In this document: in pieces, positions 19,869 through 28,303 of the stretch
Numbering within the stretch: position 1 is the stretch's first letter
How the letters are laid out: every line of letters starts with the position of its first letter
NCBI RefSeq assembly: GCF_003201105.1
Contig: NZ_QICJ01000010.1
Coordinates: forward strand, 62,001-126,000
Origin: Dyella sp. AtDHG13
Lineage (GTDB): Bacteria > Pseudomonadota > Gammaproteobacteria > Xanthomonadales > Rhodanobacteraceae
Reading direction: 5' to 3'
Length of the DNA stretch: 64,000 nucleotides
Translations under genes and position numbers: made by a program
The notes under the pieces: model-generated
What the model was told of the DNA's origin: nothing
The model's input: only the letters and a program-made list of their open reading frames with translations
Database searches by the model: none

Positions 19869-21359
19869 ATGCAAATGACGTTTACTTCGCAGCTTGCGCG
19901 TGGATGCGCCCTGGCGCTCGCGCTTGCACTGATGGCGGGCTGCTCGACCGGGCCTGCGTATGTGCGGCCATCGATGGACGTGCCGAATCAATTCAAGGAA
20001 GCCGATCGCCTGGCGCCCGGCTGGACACCGGCCCAACCGGCGGATGCCGCGATACGCGGCGCGTGGTGGCAGCTGTTCGGCGATATCACCTTGAACGGGC
20101 TCGAGGCGCGGGTGGACGCCGGCAACCAGGACATCGCCAAGGCCGTGGCCGCCCTGGAGCAGGCGAAGGCCGAGGCGGGCGTGGCGCGCTCGGCTTACTA
20201 CCCCACGATCACCGCAGGCGTGGCGGCCAATCGCAACCACACCTCGCAGAATGTCGTCGGCCGTTCCCTGGCTGGAAAAACCGTGTCCGACTTCAGCGGC
20301 GGGCTGGACGTGTCGTGGGAGCCCGACCTGTTCGGGCGCATCCGTCATCAGGTGGATGCGGCGACGGCGCGCTACCAGGCCAGCCATGCGGACCTGGCTT
20401 CGGTGCGACTGGCGATGCATGCGGAGCTTGCGCTGGACTACGTCGACCTGCGCAATGCGGACGCGCAGGCCGCGCTGCTGCAGCAGACGGTGGATGACTA
20501 CCGCCATGCACGCGATCTGGTGCAGGTGCGCGTCAAGGGCGGCATCGCCTCCCGGTCGGATCTTGCGGAAGCGGAAACGCAGTTGCAGATGGCGCAGGCG
20601 CAGTGGGTCGATCTCGGCGAAAGCCGCGCGCACTACGAACATGCCATCGCCACGCTGGTGGGCGTGCCTCCGTCTGCGCTGAACCTGCCGGCATCCACCG
20701 CGCCGATGGCATTGCCTGCCTTGCCCGTGGGCGTGCCATCGACCTTGTTGCAGCGACGGCCCGACATCGCAGCGGCGGAGCGCCGCGTCGCCGCCGCCAA
20801 TGCGGATGTGGGCGAGGCGACCTCCGCGTTCTTTCCTGACCTGCTGCTGTCGGCCACCGGCGGTTTCGAGGCATCGAACTTTGCGCAGTGGGCCGCGCTG
20901 CCCAGCCGGTTCTGGGCCATCGGCCCCGCGCTGGTGGGCACGATTTTCGATGGCGGCCGTCGCAAGCAGCAGCTCAAGTCGGCGCAGGCGAAAGAGGATG
21001 CGGCCGCGGCGGACTATCGGCAGACCGTGCTGACGGCCTTCCAGGACGTGGAAGACAACCTCGCTTCGCTGCGCGTGCTATCCGACGAGGCCAGTGTCCA
21101 GCAACGCGCCGTCGACGCCGCGCACCAGGCGGAAGTGCTCGCCATGACCCGCTACAAGGCCGGCGCCACCGATTATCTGGAGGTCGTGACGACGCAAGGC
21201 ACCAGCCTCGCGCAGCGCCGCGCCTATGACGACCTGACGCGGCGGCAACTGGAAAGCAGCATCCGCCTGATCAAGGGCCTGGGTGGCGGTTGGCAGGGCG
21301 GCGATATGCCCATGACGGCGGCAGCCGGCTCGAGGATGAAGCCGCCGGTGGACGGCTAA
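19869..21359 (+). CDS. Outer-membrane efflux lipoprotein (NodT/OprM family)
   Basis: A 496-residue TolC-like channel of the RND pump. The signal peptide ends in a lipobox (LMAGC, Cys25), followed by TGPAYVRPSMDVPNQF, typical of the NodT group. Two long helical repeats (QDIAKAVAALEQAKAEAGVARSA and the later ADYRQTVLTAFQDVEDNLASL) form the periplasmic tunnel. I chose ATG 19869, which has GGAGGACAGGGAC before it; the TTG at 19848 inside the previous stop is rejected. The end of the gene overlaps the end of the convergent folE2 gene by 4 bases. Confidence 0.92.
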   Translation: MQMTFTSQLARGCALALALALMAGCSTGPAYVRPSMDVPNQFKEADRLAPGWTPAQPADAAIRGAWWQLFGDITLNGLEARVDAGNQDIAKAVAALEQAKAEAGVARSAYYPTITAGVAANRNHTSQNVVGRSLAGKTVSDFSGGLDVSWEPDLFGRIRHQVDAATARYQASHADLASVRLAMHAELALDYVDLRNADAQAALLQQTVDDYRHARDLVQVRVKGGIASRSDLAEAETQLQMAQAQWVDLGESRAHYEHAIATLVGVPPSALNLPASTAPMALPALPVGVPSTLLQRRPDIAAAERRVAAANADVGEATSAFFPDLLLSATGGFEASNFAQWAALPSRFWAIGPALVGTIFDGGRRKQQLKSAQAKEDAAAADYRQTVLTAFQDVEDNLASLRVLSDEASVQQRAVDAAHQAEVLAMTRYKAGATDYLEVVTTQGTSLAQRRAYDDLTRRQLESSIRLIKGLGGGWQGGDMPMTAAAGSRMKPPVDG

Positions 21360-22345
21360 TCAGCGCTGTCGGGCGCACCTGAAGACCGCGGCCCGTTGGC
21401 GTATTCCCGTGATGAGCCGGAAAGACCTTTACGTTCCTTCCTCGCATGGGCCACCGCATTGTGAGGATGAAGGCTCTCCTCGTGGACGATGCGTATGTGA
21501 AAGTCGGCGATGCTGTCGTCCGCATCGAGCGCGTGCTGGACGCGCCGGGCGGCGTCCTCGCAGAACATCAGGTTGCGTCCGTTGGCCAGGGCGAAGGCCT
21601 GTTCGTCCTGGCGTTTGACGATCGTCTGCACCGGCGTCCCGAGCGACGCCTCGATGCGATCAATCAGCGCAGCCACATCCCACGCCGCGCCGCGAGCCGG
21701 GCGGATCCATACATGGGCGACACTGCGTTGCGCATGCGGTGTGGCGGGCATGCCCAGTTCGCTGCCCAGCCAGGCGGACGCGGCGCTGCCGGATATCTGG
21801 GCCGATGAAGAGAAATGCGCGTCGAAGTGCTGCCGGGCGACCTGTCTGGCGAGTGCCGCGGACGCGGGGCAGGTAGAGGAATAGGTGACGGTGGTGGCTA
21901 CCGTGACGTCCAGGCCGCGAGGGCCCAGCGTGCCTTCGATGGTGACGGGATAGACGCGCCACCCGTGATGATCGCTGCGCAATGCCTTGCGGCGCAGCGC
22001 CTGCTCGAAACGCAGGCGCAGGCGGGCGCGGTCGGCCAGCTCGTGATGCGATTGCAGGAAGGCTTGCAGCAGTTGCTCCAGCGCGTGGGTATCGAAGGGC
22101 GTATCGCCCAGGTACTCATCGATGAGGCGATACAGCCGCGACATGTGGATGCCCCGCTGATCGTCGCGGAACAGGTTGACGAAGGCATCGACGTGGCCGA
22201 TGACCTGCTGCGTCGAGCCATGGCCGGTGGCGACGCGCATGGGTATGAGGATGTCTTCCATGCCCACCCATGCCAGCGGTCCACTGGACGCGGAATCGGC
22301 GGCGACGTCGGGCATGAGGGAGAGCGGTTCGGCGATGTACTTCAC
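21356..22345 (-). CDS. folE2: GTP cyclohydrolase I, FolE2 type
   Basis: A 329-residue enzyme of the FolE2 (COG1469) family, which converts GTP to dihydroneopterin triphosphate for folate. Recognisable stretches are PLAWVGMEDILIPMR, QRGIHMSRLYRLIDEY, VTYSSTCP near residue 153, RIEASLGTPVQTIVKRQDEQAF and NLMFCEDAARRVQHALD. The family usually reads CPCS at the active-site loop; here it is CPAS (Cys159 kept, Ala161 in place of the second Cys). The C-terminal ~25 residues are low-complexity. The gene is the last in a minus-strand run after sigma, anti-sigma and protease, 30 bases from the latter. FolE2 can be a low-zinc substitute for FolE, but no Zur site was identified here. Confidence 0.88.
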   Translation of the reverse strand: MKYIAEPLSLMPDVAADSASSGPLAWVGMEDILIPMRVATGHGSTQQVIGHVDAFVNLFRDDQRGIHMSRLYRLIDEYLGDTPFDTHALEQLLQAFLQSHHELADRARLRLRFEQALRRKALRSDHHGWRVYPVTIEGTLGPRGLDVTVATTVTYSSTCPASAALARQVARQHFDAHFSSSAQISGSAASAWLGSELGMPATPHAQRSVAHVWIRPARGAAWDVAALIDRIEASLGTPVQTIVKRQDEQAFALANGRNLMFCEDAARRVQHALDADDSIADFHIRIVHEESLHPHNAVAHARKERKGLSGSSREYANGPRSSGAPDSAD

Positions 22346-22375
22346 ATGGGCCCTGCTGGCGTGGAAGGTGATGCG

Positions 22376-23680
22376 TCAGCGCCGCGGCGCGCTGTGGACC
22401 TGGCCCAGCGCGCTGACGGCCGCCGCGGCGTCGACCTGTTGCGCGCCACCCACCATCCGGCTACTGCGCAGAAGCAGGTCGTGCATGTCATGGGCCTTTA
22501 GGTGCGGGGAGAGCGCGAGCAACAGCGCGACGATGCCGCTTACGTGCGCGGCGGCCATGGACGAGCCGGACGTGAAGTCGTAGGCGCCGCCGGGCTGGGT
22601 GGTCAGGATGTCGTTGCCCGGCGCGCTGAGCACGCCGGCCGGCGCAGGCGAGGCGTTGCTCACGCGCACCACGAGCACGCCGGGCGTGCTGTCGGGGAAT
22701 CCGGCGTGGCTTCCATCAGGCGGCATGGCGGCAACGACGATGCGTTGCTGGCCCAGCAGCTGTTGCAGCAGCCGGTCCAGCAAGGGGTCGGGCGGCCCGC
22801 CCAGGCTGAGGTTGATCACGCGCGCATCGGTGTCGAGGATGGCGGCAAGCGCCTTGGCCAGCGTGAAGGTATTGCAGTGCGCGCCATCGGGGCTGTTGGC
22901 GGGATACCAGCAGGCCTTGTACACGCTGATGATGGCCCGTGGCGCGATGCCGACGATGCCGAGGTGGTTGTCGCCAATCGCGCCGATGATGCCGGCGACT
23001 TCGGTGCCGTGCGGGTCGCGATTGAACGCCGGGGCATTGCCATCCACTTCATTGCTGATGTCGTGGATGCGGCCTTGCAGATCGGGATGCGAAGTATCGA
23101 CGCCGGTGTCGACGATGGCGATATGCACGCTGTCGCCCTGGCTCACGTTGTGGGCCACGGCGGCGTCCGTTTCGACGAAGCCGCGCTGCAGGTTGGCGTA
23201 GGGATCGTTGTAGGCATGCGCATTGCCCGGCGCCTGCGAATACACGCTGTAGTCCTGCAGCGGCTGCGCCAGCGCGACGCGATCGTCCTTGGCCAGCACG
23301 GCGAGCAGCTCGTCGCGCGTCATGCCGGGCGGCGGCTCGAGCACGATGCAGTACACGCTGAGCGCCTTGATGGGCCAGCCGGTCACCTCACGCCAGCCGT
23401 AGCGCTGGCGCATGGCATCGAGCGCGGAGAGGGCGCGCTGCCCCGCGCCGTAGTTCGCCGTGGGGATGTAGCCGAGCAAGGTGGAGCCGGCGTGTGTCGG
23501 CGGCGGATCCTGCGGGTTGGCGACGGCGAGCACGATGTCGCGCGCGCTGTTCATGGCGGTGACGGCGTTGCCGTTCGCGGCGGCTGGATCGGCCGCGCTC
23601 GCCGGTGGATCCGGACGCAAGGGTGCGCAAGCCCCCAGCAGGCTGGTGGCGAACAGGAGCAGCAGTACCACGTGCTTCAT
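22376..23680 (-). CDS. Subtilisin-like serine protease, lipoprotein
   Basis: A 434-residue S8-family protease. The signal peptide ends in a lipobox (LLGAC, Cys18), so it should be membrane-anchored in the periplasm or outer membrane. A propeptide-like region covers ~50-145. The catalytic triad is visible: Asp191 (IAIVDTGVD), His224 (DPHGTEVAGIIGA) and Ser374 (TSGSSMAAAHVSG). The oxyanion-hole segment, usually AAGN, reads VVAAMPPDGSHAGFP, so the usual Asn is missing. The ATG at 23680 overlaps the anti-sigma stop (ATGA), so the gene is coupled to the sigma/anti-sigma pair and may take part in that signalling path or be its target. Confidence 0.88.
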   Translation of the reverse strand: MKHVVLLLLFATSLLGACAPLRPDPPASAADPAAANGNAVTAMNSARDIVLAVANPQDPPPTHAGSTLLGYIPTANYGAGQRALSALDAMRQRYGWREVTGWPIKALSVYCIVLEPPPGMTRDELLAVLAKDDRVALAQPLQDYSVYSQAPGNAHAYNDPYANLQRGFVETDAAVAHNVSQGDSVHIAIVDTGVDTSHPDLQGRIHDISNEVDGNAPAFNRDPHGTEVAGIIGAIGDNHLGIVGIAPRAIISVYKACWYPANSPDGAHCNTFTLAKALAAILDTDARVINLSLGGPPDPLLDRLLQQLLGQQRIVVAAMPPDGSHAGFPDSTPGVLVVRVSNASPAPAGVLSAPGNDILTTQPGGAYDFTSGSSMAAAHVSGIVALLLALSPHLKAHDMHDLLLRSSRMVGGAQQVDAAAAVSALGQVHSAPRR

Positions 23681-24312
23681 GGGTTGGCGGCGACGGGCTC
23701 GGCGAGGCGGATGCCGTGCGCGGCCCGCAGTTGTCGAAGGGCCGCGTCCCCGGTGGACGTGCGCGCGGGCATCACGGTGTAGGCGCCGACGTCATTGGGG
23801 CCATCCACCACCGCCAGCTGCAGCGAGTGCAGCAGGGTGTTCCAGTCGGCGAGCTTCATGTTGGTGTCGGGAACCACGCGGATCGCGCCGGCCATGGCCG
23901 GCTGGGCCGGGTTGCTCAAGGTGCGGTACGACGCGTGGTTGCCGCCGGACGACCACAGCTCCGCGCCAAGGATGCCAATGCCCACGGCCTGCACCAGCAC
24001 CGCGGCCACCAGCGCGCGGGTGACCCAGCCGCCGGCGCGCGCGCGCGGCGCCGATGCCTCGGCTTCGCCCGCGTCGATGCGTCCCAGCAGCCGCTTGAGG
24101 CCGGCCTCGGGATCGAGCTGGATGCCGGTGGGAAGAGCCAGCGCCAGGCGCAGCCGGCTCTGCTGCGCGAACTCCTCCCGGCAGGCTTCGCAGCGCGCGA
24201 GATGGTCGGTGAGCCAGGCGCTTTGCTCCTGCGGGGCGCTGTCCTGCAATACCCAGGGCATGGCTTCCCACGCGCGGGCACAGTCCTGGTCGGTGTCTTT
24301 CGTCGACTTCAT
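23677..24312 (-). CDS. Membrane anti-sigma factor with zinc-finger motif
   Basis: A 211-residue protein with an N-terminal zf-HC2-like motif (His37, Cys41, Cys44 in DHLARCEACREEF), one transmembrane segment at about 96-118 and a periplasmic C-terminal domain of ~90 residues. This layout is that of anti-sigma factors holding an ECF sigma factor at the inner membrane. The ATG at 24312 overlaps the sigma factor stop (ATGA) and its own stop overlaps the start of the protease, so all three are coupled. The frame is open upstream, but that part lies inside the sigma gene. Confidence 0.86.
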   Translation of the reverse strand: MKSTKDTDQDCARAWEAMPWVLQDSAPQEQSAWLTDHLARCEACREEFAQQSRLRLALALPTGIQLDPEAGLKRLLGRIDAGEAEASAPRARAGGWVTRALVAAVLVQAVGIGILGAELWSSGGNHASYRTLSNPAQPAMAGAIRVVPDTNMKLADWNTLLHSLQLAVVDGPNDVGAYTVMPARTSTGDAALRQLRAAHGIRLAEPVAANP

Positions 24313-24896
24313 GGCACGCGGTTCTCTTTCGGCGTGATCGGTTCGCCTGCCAGTGCCGGCAGGATGTTGCGCAACTTCACCCTGGCGTGGAACAGCCGCG
24401 CCTTCACGGTGCCGACCGGGCATTGCATGATGGTGGCCACGTCGTCCAGCGTGTGTCCCACGCCATAGACCAGCTCCACCACCACGCGCTGATCGGCCGA
24501 CAGGCGCTCCATCGCCTTGCCCAGCCAGTCGCGCAGTTCGCGGTCTTCGCCGGGGTCGAAGGCCGGGGTGCGGTCTTCCGGCAGGCCTTCCTCGTCCACG
24601 GGTTCGTCGCCGCGCTGGCGCAGGGCCTTCAGGCCGCAGCGGTAGGTGATGCCGATGATCCAGGTCGATACCCGCGAGTCGCCGTGGAAGGAGCCGGCCT
24701 TCTGCCACACGATCCAGAAGCAGTCGTTGATGACCTCTTCGATGACGTCGTTGCGGCGCGTGAGGCGGGAAAGGAACCGGCACAGCCGGCCGTGATAGGC
24801 CCGGTACAGCGTGGCCAGCGCCGCGCGGTCTCCTGCCGCCATGCGCTGGAGCAGCAGGCGGTCCGTCTCGTCAGCATCGATGTCGGCGTATTTCAT
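24309..24896 (-). CDS. ECF RNA polymerase sigma factor
   Basis: A 195-residue sigma-70-family protein. Region 2 (residues ~18-90) includes LYRAYHGRLCRFLSRLT, EEVINDCFWIVWQKAGSF and STWIIGITYRCGLKALR. Region 4 (~125-182) includes LSADQRVVVELVYGVGHTLDDVA and CPVGTVKARLFHARVKLR. Regions 1 and 3 are lacking, as usual for ECF factors. It is the first gene of the sigma/anti-sigma/protease unit. The 64-base gap before it contains a T-rich stretch and TTACCGGGTAACA, but no promoter could be assigned with confidence. The signal and regulon are unknown. Confidence 0.92.
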   Translation of the reverse strand: MKYADIDADETDRLLLQRMAAGDRAALATLYRAYHGRLCRFLSRLTRRNDVIEEVINDCFWIVWQKAGSFHGDSRVSTWIIGITYRCGLKALRQRGDEPVDEEGLPEDRTPAFDPGEDRELRDWLGKAMERLSADQRVVVELVYGVGHTLDDVATIMQCPVGTVKARLFHARVKLRNILPALAGEPITPKENRVP

Positions 24897-24960
24897 GGCT
24901 GAGGCGAAGGCAGGGTGTTACCCGGTAAGTGCCCTAAAAAGCCCAAATGGTTGCCTAGGC

Positions 24961-25734
24961 TCAGAACGACCATGACACCGTCGCCACCCAGGGCGAGGCG
25001 GCCAGGTTGTCCTGGCGCAGGGTCGCATCGACGAAGACGCGGTCCACTTCCACGCGCCACGGACCCTGGCCCCAGATCAGCCCCAGGTGCCCGTATCCAT
25101 AGGAGTTTACGCGGTTGCCGTGACGGTAGCGGTGGGTGCCGTACTCGTCGCCGTAGACCCGGTAGTAGGGCACCTGGGCCTGGGCGTAGCCCGCGCCTGC
25201 GGAAACGGCGAAGTGCAAGGGCAGCGGCCAGTGGAAGTCCGCGTCGACGGCGCCGCGCAGGCGGTGGTCGTCGCCGCCCGTGGGCGCCAGGGCGGCGACA
25301 CCCAGGGTGAGCACGTCGCGGTAGAGCCAGTTGGCGCTGCCTTCGGCGCGGTTGAAGGCGCCGTGTCCACGGCCGGGATAGTCGTAGTACGCCAGGCCGG
25401 CGACAAGCTGCCAGTCCGCCCCGATGCGCCAGGCGCGGGACGCCTGGGCGAACGCTTCGGCGAGCGGCGCCGCGTCGCGCACCTCCGTGCTGGCGGCCAC
25501 GCCCAGCGACCAGCCCGACGGCAGCGCCCAGGACGCCGCGCCCTGCACAATGGCCGTATCGGGGGTGATCGCCAGTCCGCGATCCACCAGTTGCGAGCTC
25601 AGGGCGACCGTGCCGCTGATCGTTCCCGATTGCGCACGCGTCGGCCACGGCAGGCACGCACACGCCAGCGCGATCGCGAGCGCGCATGGCCGCATGCGGG
25701 CATGGATAGCTGACGGGTCGATGCCTTGCTTCAT
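24961..25734 (-). CDS. Putative outer-membrane beta-barrel protein (TorF-like)
   Basis: A 257-residue protein with a signal peptide (hydrophobic 16-30, cleavage near TRAQSG). It shows alternating aromatic/hydrophobic beta-strand patterns throughout and ends in VATVSWSF with a terminal Phe, as in proteins inserted by the Bam complex. The segment SGTVALSSQLVDRGLAITPDTAIVQG resembles the start of the TorF family of putative porins. I do not recognise a specific function. It lies 181 bases downstream of the cytochrome c gene on the same strand, and so may be the last member of that electron-transfer set, or independent. Confidence 0.7.
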   Translation of the reverse strand: MKQGIDPSAIHARMRPCALAIALACACLPWPTRAQSGTISGTVALSSQLVDRGLAITPDTAIVQGAASWALPSGWSLGVAASTEVRDAAPLAEAFAQASRAWRIGADWQLVAGLAYYDYPGRGHGAFNRAEGSANWLYRDVLTLGVAALAPTGGDDHRLRGAVDADFHWPLPLHFAVSAGAGYAQAQVPYYRVYGDEYGTHRYRHGNRVNSYGYGHLGLIWGQGPWRVEVDRVFVDATLRQDNLAASPWVATVSWSF

Positions 25735-25873
25735 CGGCGTCCCGGAATGCGGGCATCCGCGCGACGCGGAGCGGAACGCACCGCGGGCAGAGAGGGCCGG
25801 TTGCCGCTGGCAGTAGCGTGGCCGTGCAACATCGGTCCCAGGATTGATCCGCGTCGGTACCGCCCTAGGTTAG

Positions 25874-25915
25874 TGGGCGCAAGGGTCCGTGTATACGTGG
25901 ATGCCTTGGCGCCCA
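25874..25915 (-). terminator. Long inverted repeat after cytochrome c gene
   Basis: TGGGCGC-AAGG (25874-25884) pairs with CCTTGGCGCCCA (25904-25915) with one bulge, giving an ~11-bp stem directly after the stop codon of the minus-strand cytochrome c gene. No T-tract follows on either strand, so it could be a partial terminator, an attenuator or an mRNA-stabilising hairpin between this gene and the outer-membrane protein gene. Confidence 0.4.
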
Positions 25916-26314
25916 TCAGTGGTTCGACTGCAGGTACGCGATGAGATCGTCCAGCTGCCTGGCGTCGTCGAGCCCCGGGTACTTCATCTTGGTGCCAGGG
26001 TTGGCCTGCTTGGCCGGCTGGGACAGATACCAGTGCAGCTTGTCCTCGGTCCACACCCAATCGGCGTTCTTCAGCGCATCGGAATAACTGTAGTCGGCGA
26101 TGCTGCCCGCATGGCGGCCCACGATGCCGAACAGGCTGGGGCCTTTCTTGTTGTGTCCTTGCCGCGTGGTGTGGCACTCGGCGCATTCCTGCTTGAATAC
26201 GTCCGCACCGGCGCCGGCATCGCCCGCACGCGCGGGCAGGGCATGCGCGCCACAGCACAGCATCATCGTCATCACGGCGCCGCGCGCCGCTCTCCCCAGC
26301 TTGGGTTCAATCAC
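25916..26314 (-). CDS. Periplasmic monoheme class I cytochrome c
   Basis: A 132-residue cytochrome c from the GTG at 26314. It has a signal peptide (hydrophobic 13-25, ALPARA cleavage) and a heme-attachment motif CAECH at residues 44-48. The fold continues with GPSLFGIVGRHAGSIADYSYS and DKLHWYLSQP, and the axial Met110 is in GTKMKYPG. The text matches small soluble class I cytochromes. I chose GTG 26314 because GGAG stands ahead of it and it follows the previous stop by 19 bases; a TTG at 26344 would overlap the previous gene. It probably shuttles electrons between the barrel-fused cytochrome and an inner-membrane partner. Confidence 0.88.
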   Translation of the reverse strand: MIEPKLGRAARGAVMTMMLCCGAHALPARAGDAGAGADVFKQECAECHTTRQGHNKKGPSLFGIVGRHAGSIADYSYSDALKNADWVWTEDKLHWYLSQPAKQANPGTKMKYPGLDDARQLDDLIAYLQSNH

Positions 26315-26333
26315 GTCCAGGCTCCGTCGGGTG

Positions 26334-27662
26334 TCAGAACGCAACGCTTGCGCTCAAGGTAAAGGCATCGAGGTCTTTCGCTTGGGTCATGAGCGCACCC
26401 GGCGGCGCGCCGAAGATGTTGTCGCTCACGCCGTTGAAGCGCGTGAAGCGGAACCAGGTGGCGGCGATCTTCAGGTTCGCTTTCGAGGTGAACGAATCGT
26501 CCTTGCCGAACGGCGTCCAGTACAGGCTGATCAGGTTGGCCGTGCTGTCCGGCTTGCCGTAGGGCGGGTAGCGTGCCGGGTCCTGCGTGCCGGTGCTCAC
26601 CAGGTGCGCCACCTGCAGGGCATAGCTCTGCTTGAAGGTGTAGGTCACGCTGAGCGTGCGGTCGTGCGCATCGCCGTGCGACTTGGCGACCAGCCCGTTG
26701 ATGGTGGGCGCGCTGCCGTAGTCCCGCTGCTCCAGGATGTTCACGTAGCTGACCTGCACGATGTGCTCGCGATTGCCCAGGAACTGATACGTGAGGTCGT
26801 AGCCGAGGTCGGTGATGTCGTCGCTGCGCGCATTGCGCGGCAGCTGGCGCCGGGTGGTGAGCGCCACCAGGCCCGCGGAGAAGAACTGCCGCTTCATGTC
26901 CTTCATATAGGCAAAGCGGAAGTAGCCCGTGTCGCTGAGCTTGCCGGGGTCGCCGGAGACGTTGTAGCCCAGGTGATCCTGCACCGAGGTCGGCATGGCG
27001 TTGTAGCTGCCGATCTCGCCGTACCAGTTGTCGTCGTAGAGCGCATACACGCCACCGCCGATCACCCGGTTGTACAGCGAGTTGGGGCTGGACAGGTTCA
27101 GCAGCGTGCCGGATATGGCCGGCGGCCCGAGCGTCGACGCGTTGGGCAGGGCCGCGATGGGGTCGTCGAAGCCGGGGCTGTTGTTGACGCTCACGCCGAT
27201 CACGGCGTCCTTGCCGGCGATCTTCAGGTCCTTGGCCACGAAGCGCAGGTCGAGGTTGCTGAGCTTGGTGCTGAATTGATCCTTGCCGTTGTTGTCCGTC
27301 TCCACCTTGACGAAGCCGCCGAGGTGGTCGCTGATGCGGCCGGCCAGATAGATGTCCGCTTCCGTGAGCTGCGTGGTGTTGTCGCCGCGCTCGGGCACCG
27401 TGCGCGTACCGATTAGCTGCGCCGCCACCGGAATCTTGGTGCCCTGGCCATCCGTGTCGGTATAGCCGTTGAGCTTGAAGCGCATGCCATAGGGCGTCAG
27501 CGCGGGACCATAGGCGCCGGCGTGGCAGTCCGCGCAGGCGGAGCCCGTCTGGCGTGCATAGGCCGGCACCGCATGCGCGCTGTTGCCGGCCATCATCAAC
27601 AGTGCGGCGACGAGCGCACAAGCGGCGCACAATGGCCAATGGCGGGTCAGGGCAGACGGCAT
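26334..27662 (-). CDS. Cyc2-like monoheme cytochrome/outer-membrane porin fusion
   Basis: A 442-residue exported protein with signal peptide ~1-31. Immediately after it, at residues 32-65, comes a monoheme domain: VPAYARQTGSACADCH (CXXCH at 43-47) and then LTPYGMRFKLNGYTDTDG. The remaining ~375 residues have the alternating strand pattern of a large beta-barrel (e.g. GGFVKVETDNNG, LDLRFVAKDLKIAG, YALQVAHLVSTGT) and end in FTLSASVAF with a terminal Phe. A heme motif within an 'ARQTG' context fused to a barrel is the architecture described for Cyc2 iron oxidases and related porin-cytochromes. The ATG at 27662 has AGGAGA before it; an ATG at 27689 that overlaps the b561 stop (ATGA) is an alternative. 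Iron as substrate is not shown. Confidence 0.78.
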   Translation of the reverse strand: MPSALTRHWPLCAACALVAALLMMAGNSAHAVPAYARQTGSACADCHAGAYGPALTPYGMRFKLNGYTDTDGQGTKIPVAAQLIGTRTVPERGDNTTQLTEADIYLAGRISDHLGGFVKVETDNNGKDQFSTKLSNLDLRFVAKDLKIAGKDAVIGVSVNNSPGFDDPIAALPNASTLGPPAISGTLLNLSSPNSLYNRVIGGGVYALYDDNWYGEIGSYNAMPTSVQDHLGYNVSGDPGKLSDTGYFRFAYMKDMKRQFFSAGLVALTTRRQLPRNARSDDITDLGYDLTYQFLGNREHIVQVSYVNILEQRDYGSAPTINGLVAKSHGDAHDRTLSVTYTFKQSYALQVAHLVSTGTQDPARYPPYGKPDSTANLISLYWTPFGKDDSFTSKANLKIAATWFRFTRFNGVSDNIFGAPPGALMTQAKDLDAFTLSASVAF

Positions 27663-27685
27663 GAGATCTCCTGGTCTCGAAATAT

Positions 27686-28303
27686 TCATCGGCGGCGGCG
27701 CGGCAGCATCAGGCGCAAGGTGCGATCGCGCAGCATGAAGTGATGCCACAGCGCGGCGGCGACATGCAGCGCGATCAGGGCAAGCAGCACCCAGGCGACA
27801 CCCTGGTGCCAGTCGGTGAGGCGGTCGGCGAGGTCTTCGTCGCTGGCGACGATGGCGGGCAGCGTGAGTCCGAAGAAATGCACCGGCTTGCCTTGCGCAT
27901 TGCTGAGCGCCCAGCCGAGCAGGGGCTGGACCAGCAGCAGCACATACAAGGCCAGATGGGTCGAGCCGGCGGCGAAACGGATCAAGGGCGACACCTTGCC
28001 CTCGACCGGCCAATGGCGCAGCCGCAGGCGCAGCGCCGCGCGCGCAAAGAACAGCAGCAGCACCAGCAATCCGAAGTGGCGGTGGCCTTCCAGCAGCCAC
28101 ATGCGCAGCGCGCGGCCGTCCACCTCGTCACGCAACAGGATGAGCGCGGCCGCCATCGCCAGGAACAGCGCCGTCAGCCAGTGCATGACCACCAGCGCGC
28201 GCGGGCGCTCCGGCAGCTCATCGCCCTGGGCGCCGCGCTCCATGGCGGATGCACGCGCGCCGTCGTCGCCTGTCGCCGATGGGCTCTTGTTCTGCCATTC
28301 CAT
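27686..28303 (-). CDS. Cytochrome b561, inner membrane
   Basis: A 205-residue protein with four predicted membrane helices and the His pattern of prokaryotic di-heme cytochrome b561: VVMHWLTALFLAMAAALIL, RHFGLLVLLLFFARAALRL, STHLALYVLLLVQPLLGW and TDWHQGVAWVLLALIALHVAAALWHHF (shown in parts). The N-terminal 35 residues are polar and probably cytoplasmic. Such proteins pass electrons between quinones and periplasmic carriers. It is the first gene of the b561 - porin-cytochrome - cytochrome c unit; AGAGGTTCGTAC precedes the ATG. Its stop overlaps a possible upstream start of the next gene. Confidence 0.9.
   Translation of the reverse strand: MEWQNKSPSATGDDGARASAMERGAQGDELPERPRALVVMHWLTALFLAMAAALILLRDEVDGRALRMWLLEGHRHFGLLVLLLFFARAALRLRLRHWPVEGKVSPLIRFAAGSTHLALYVLLLVQPLLGWALSNAQGKPVHFFGLTLPAIVASDEDLADRLTDWHQGVAWVLLALIALHVAAALWHHFMLRDRTLRLMLPRRRR

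Noticed and set aside
26344-28100. Extension of the porin-cytochrome frame up to 28100.
   Set aside because: The extra ~146 residues lie inside cytochrome b561 and are Arg/Ala-rich; a signal peptide begins at 27662.
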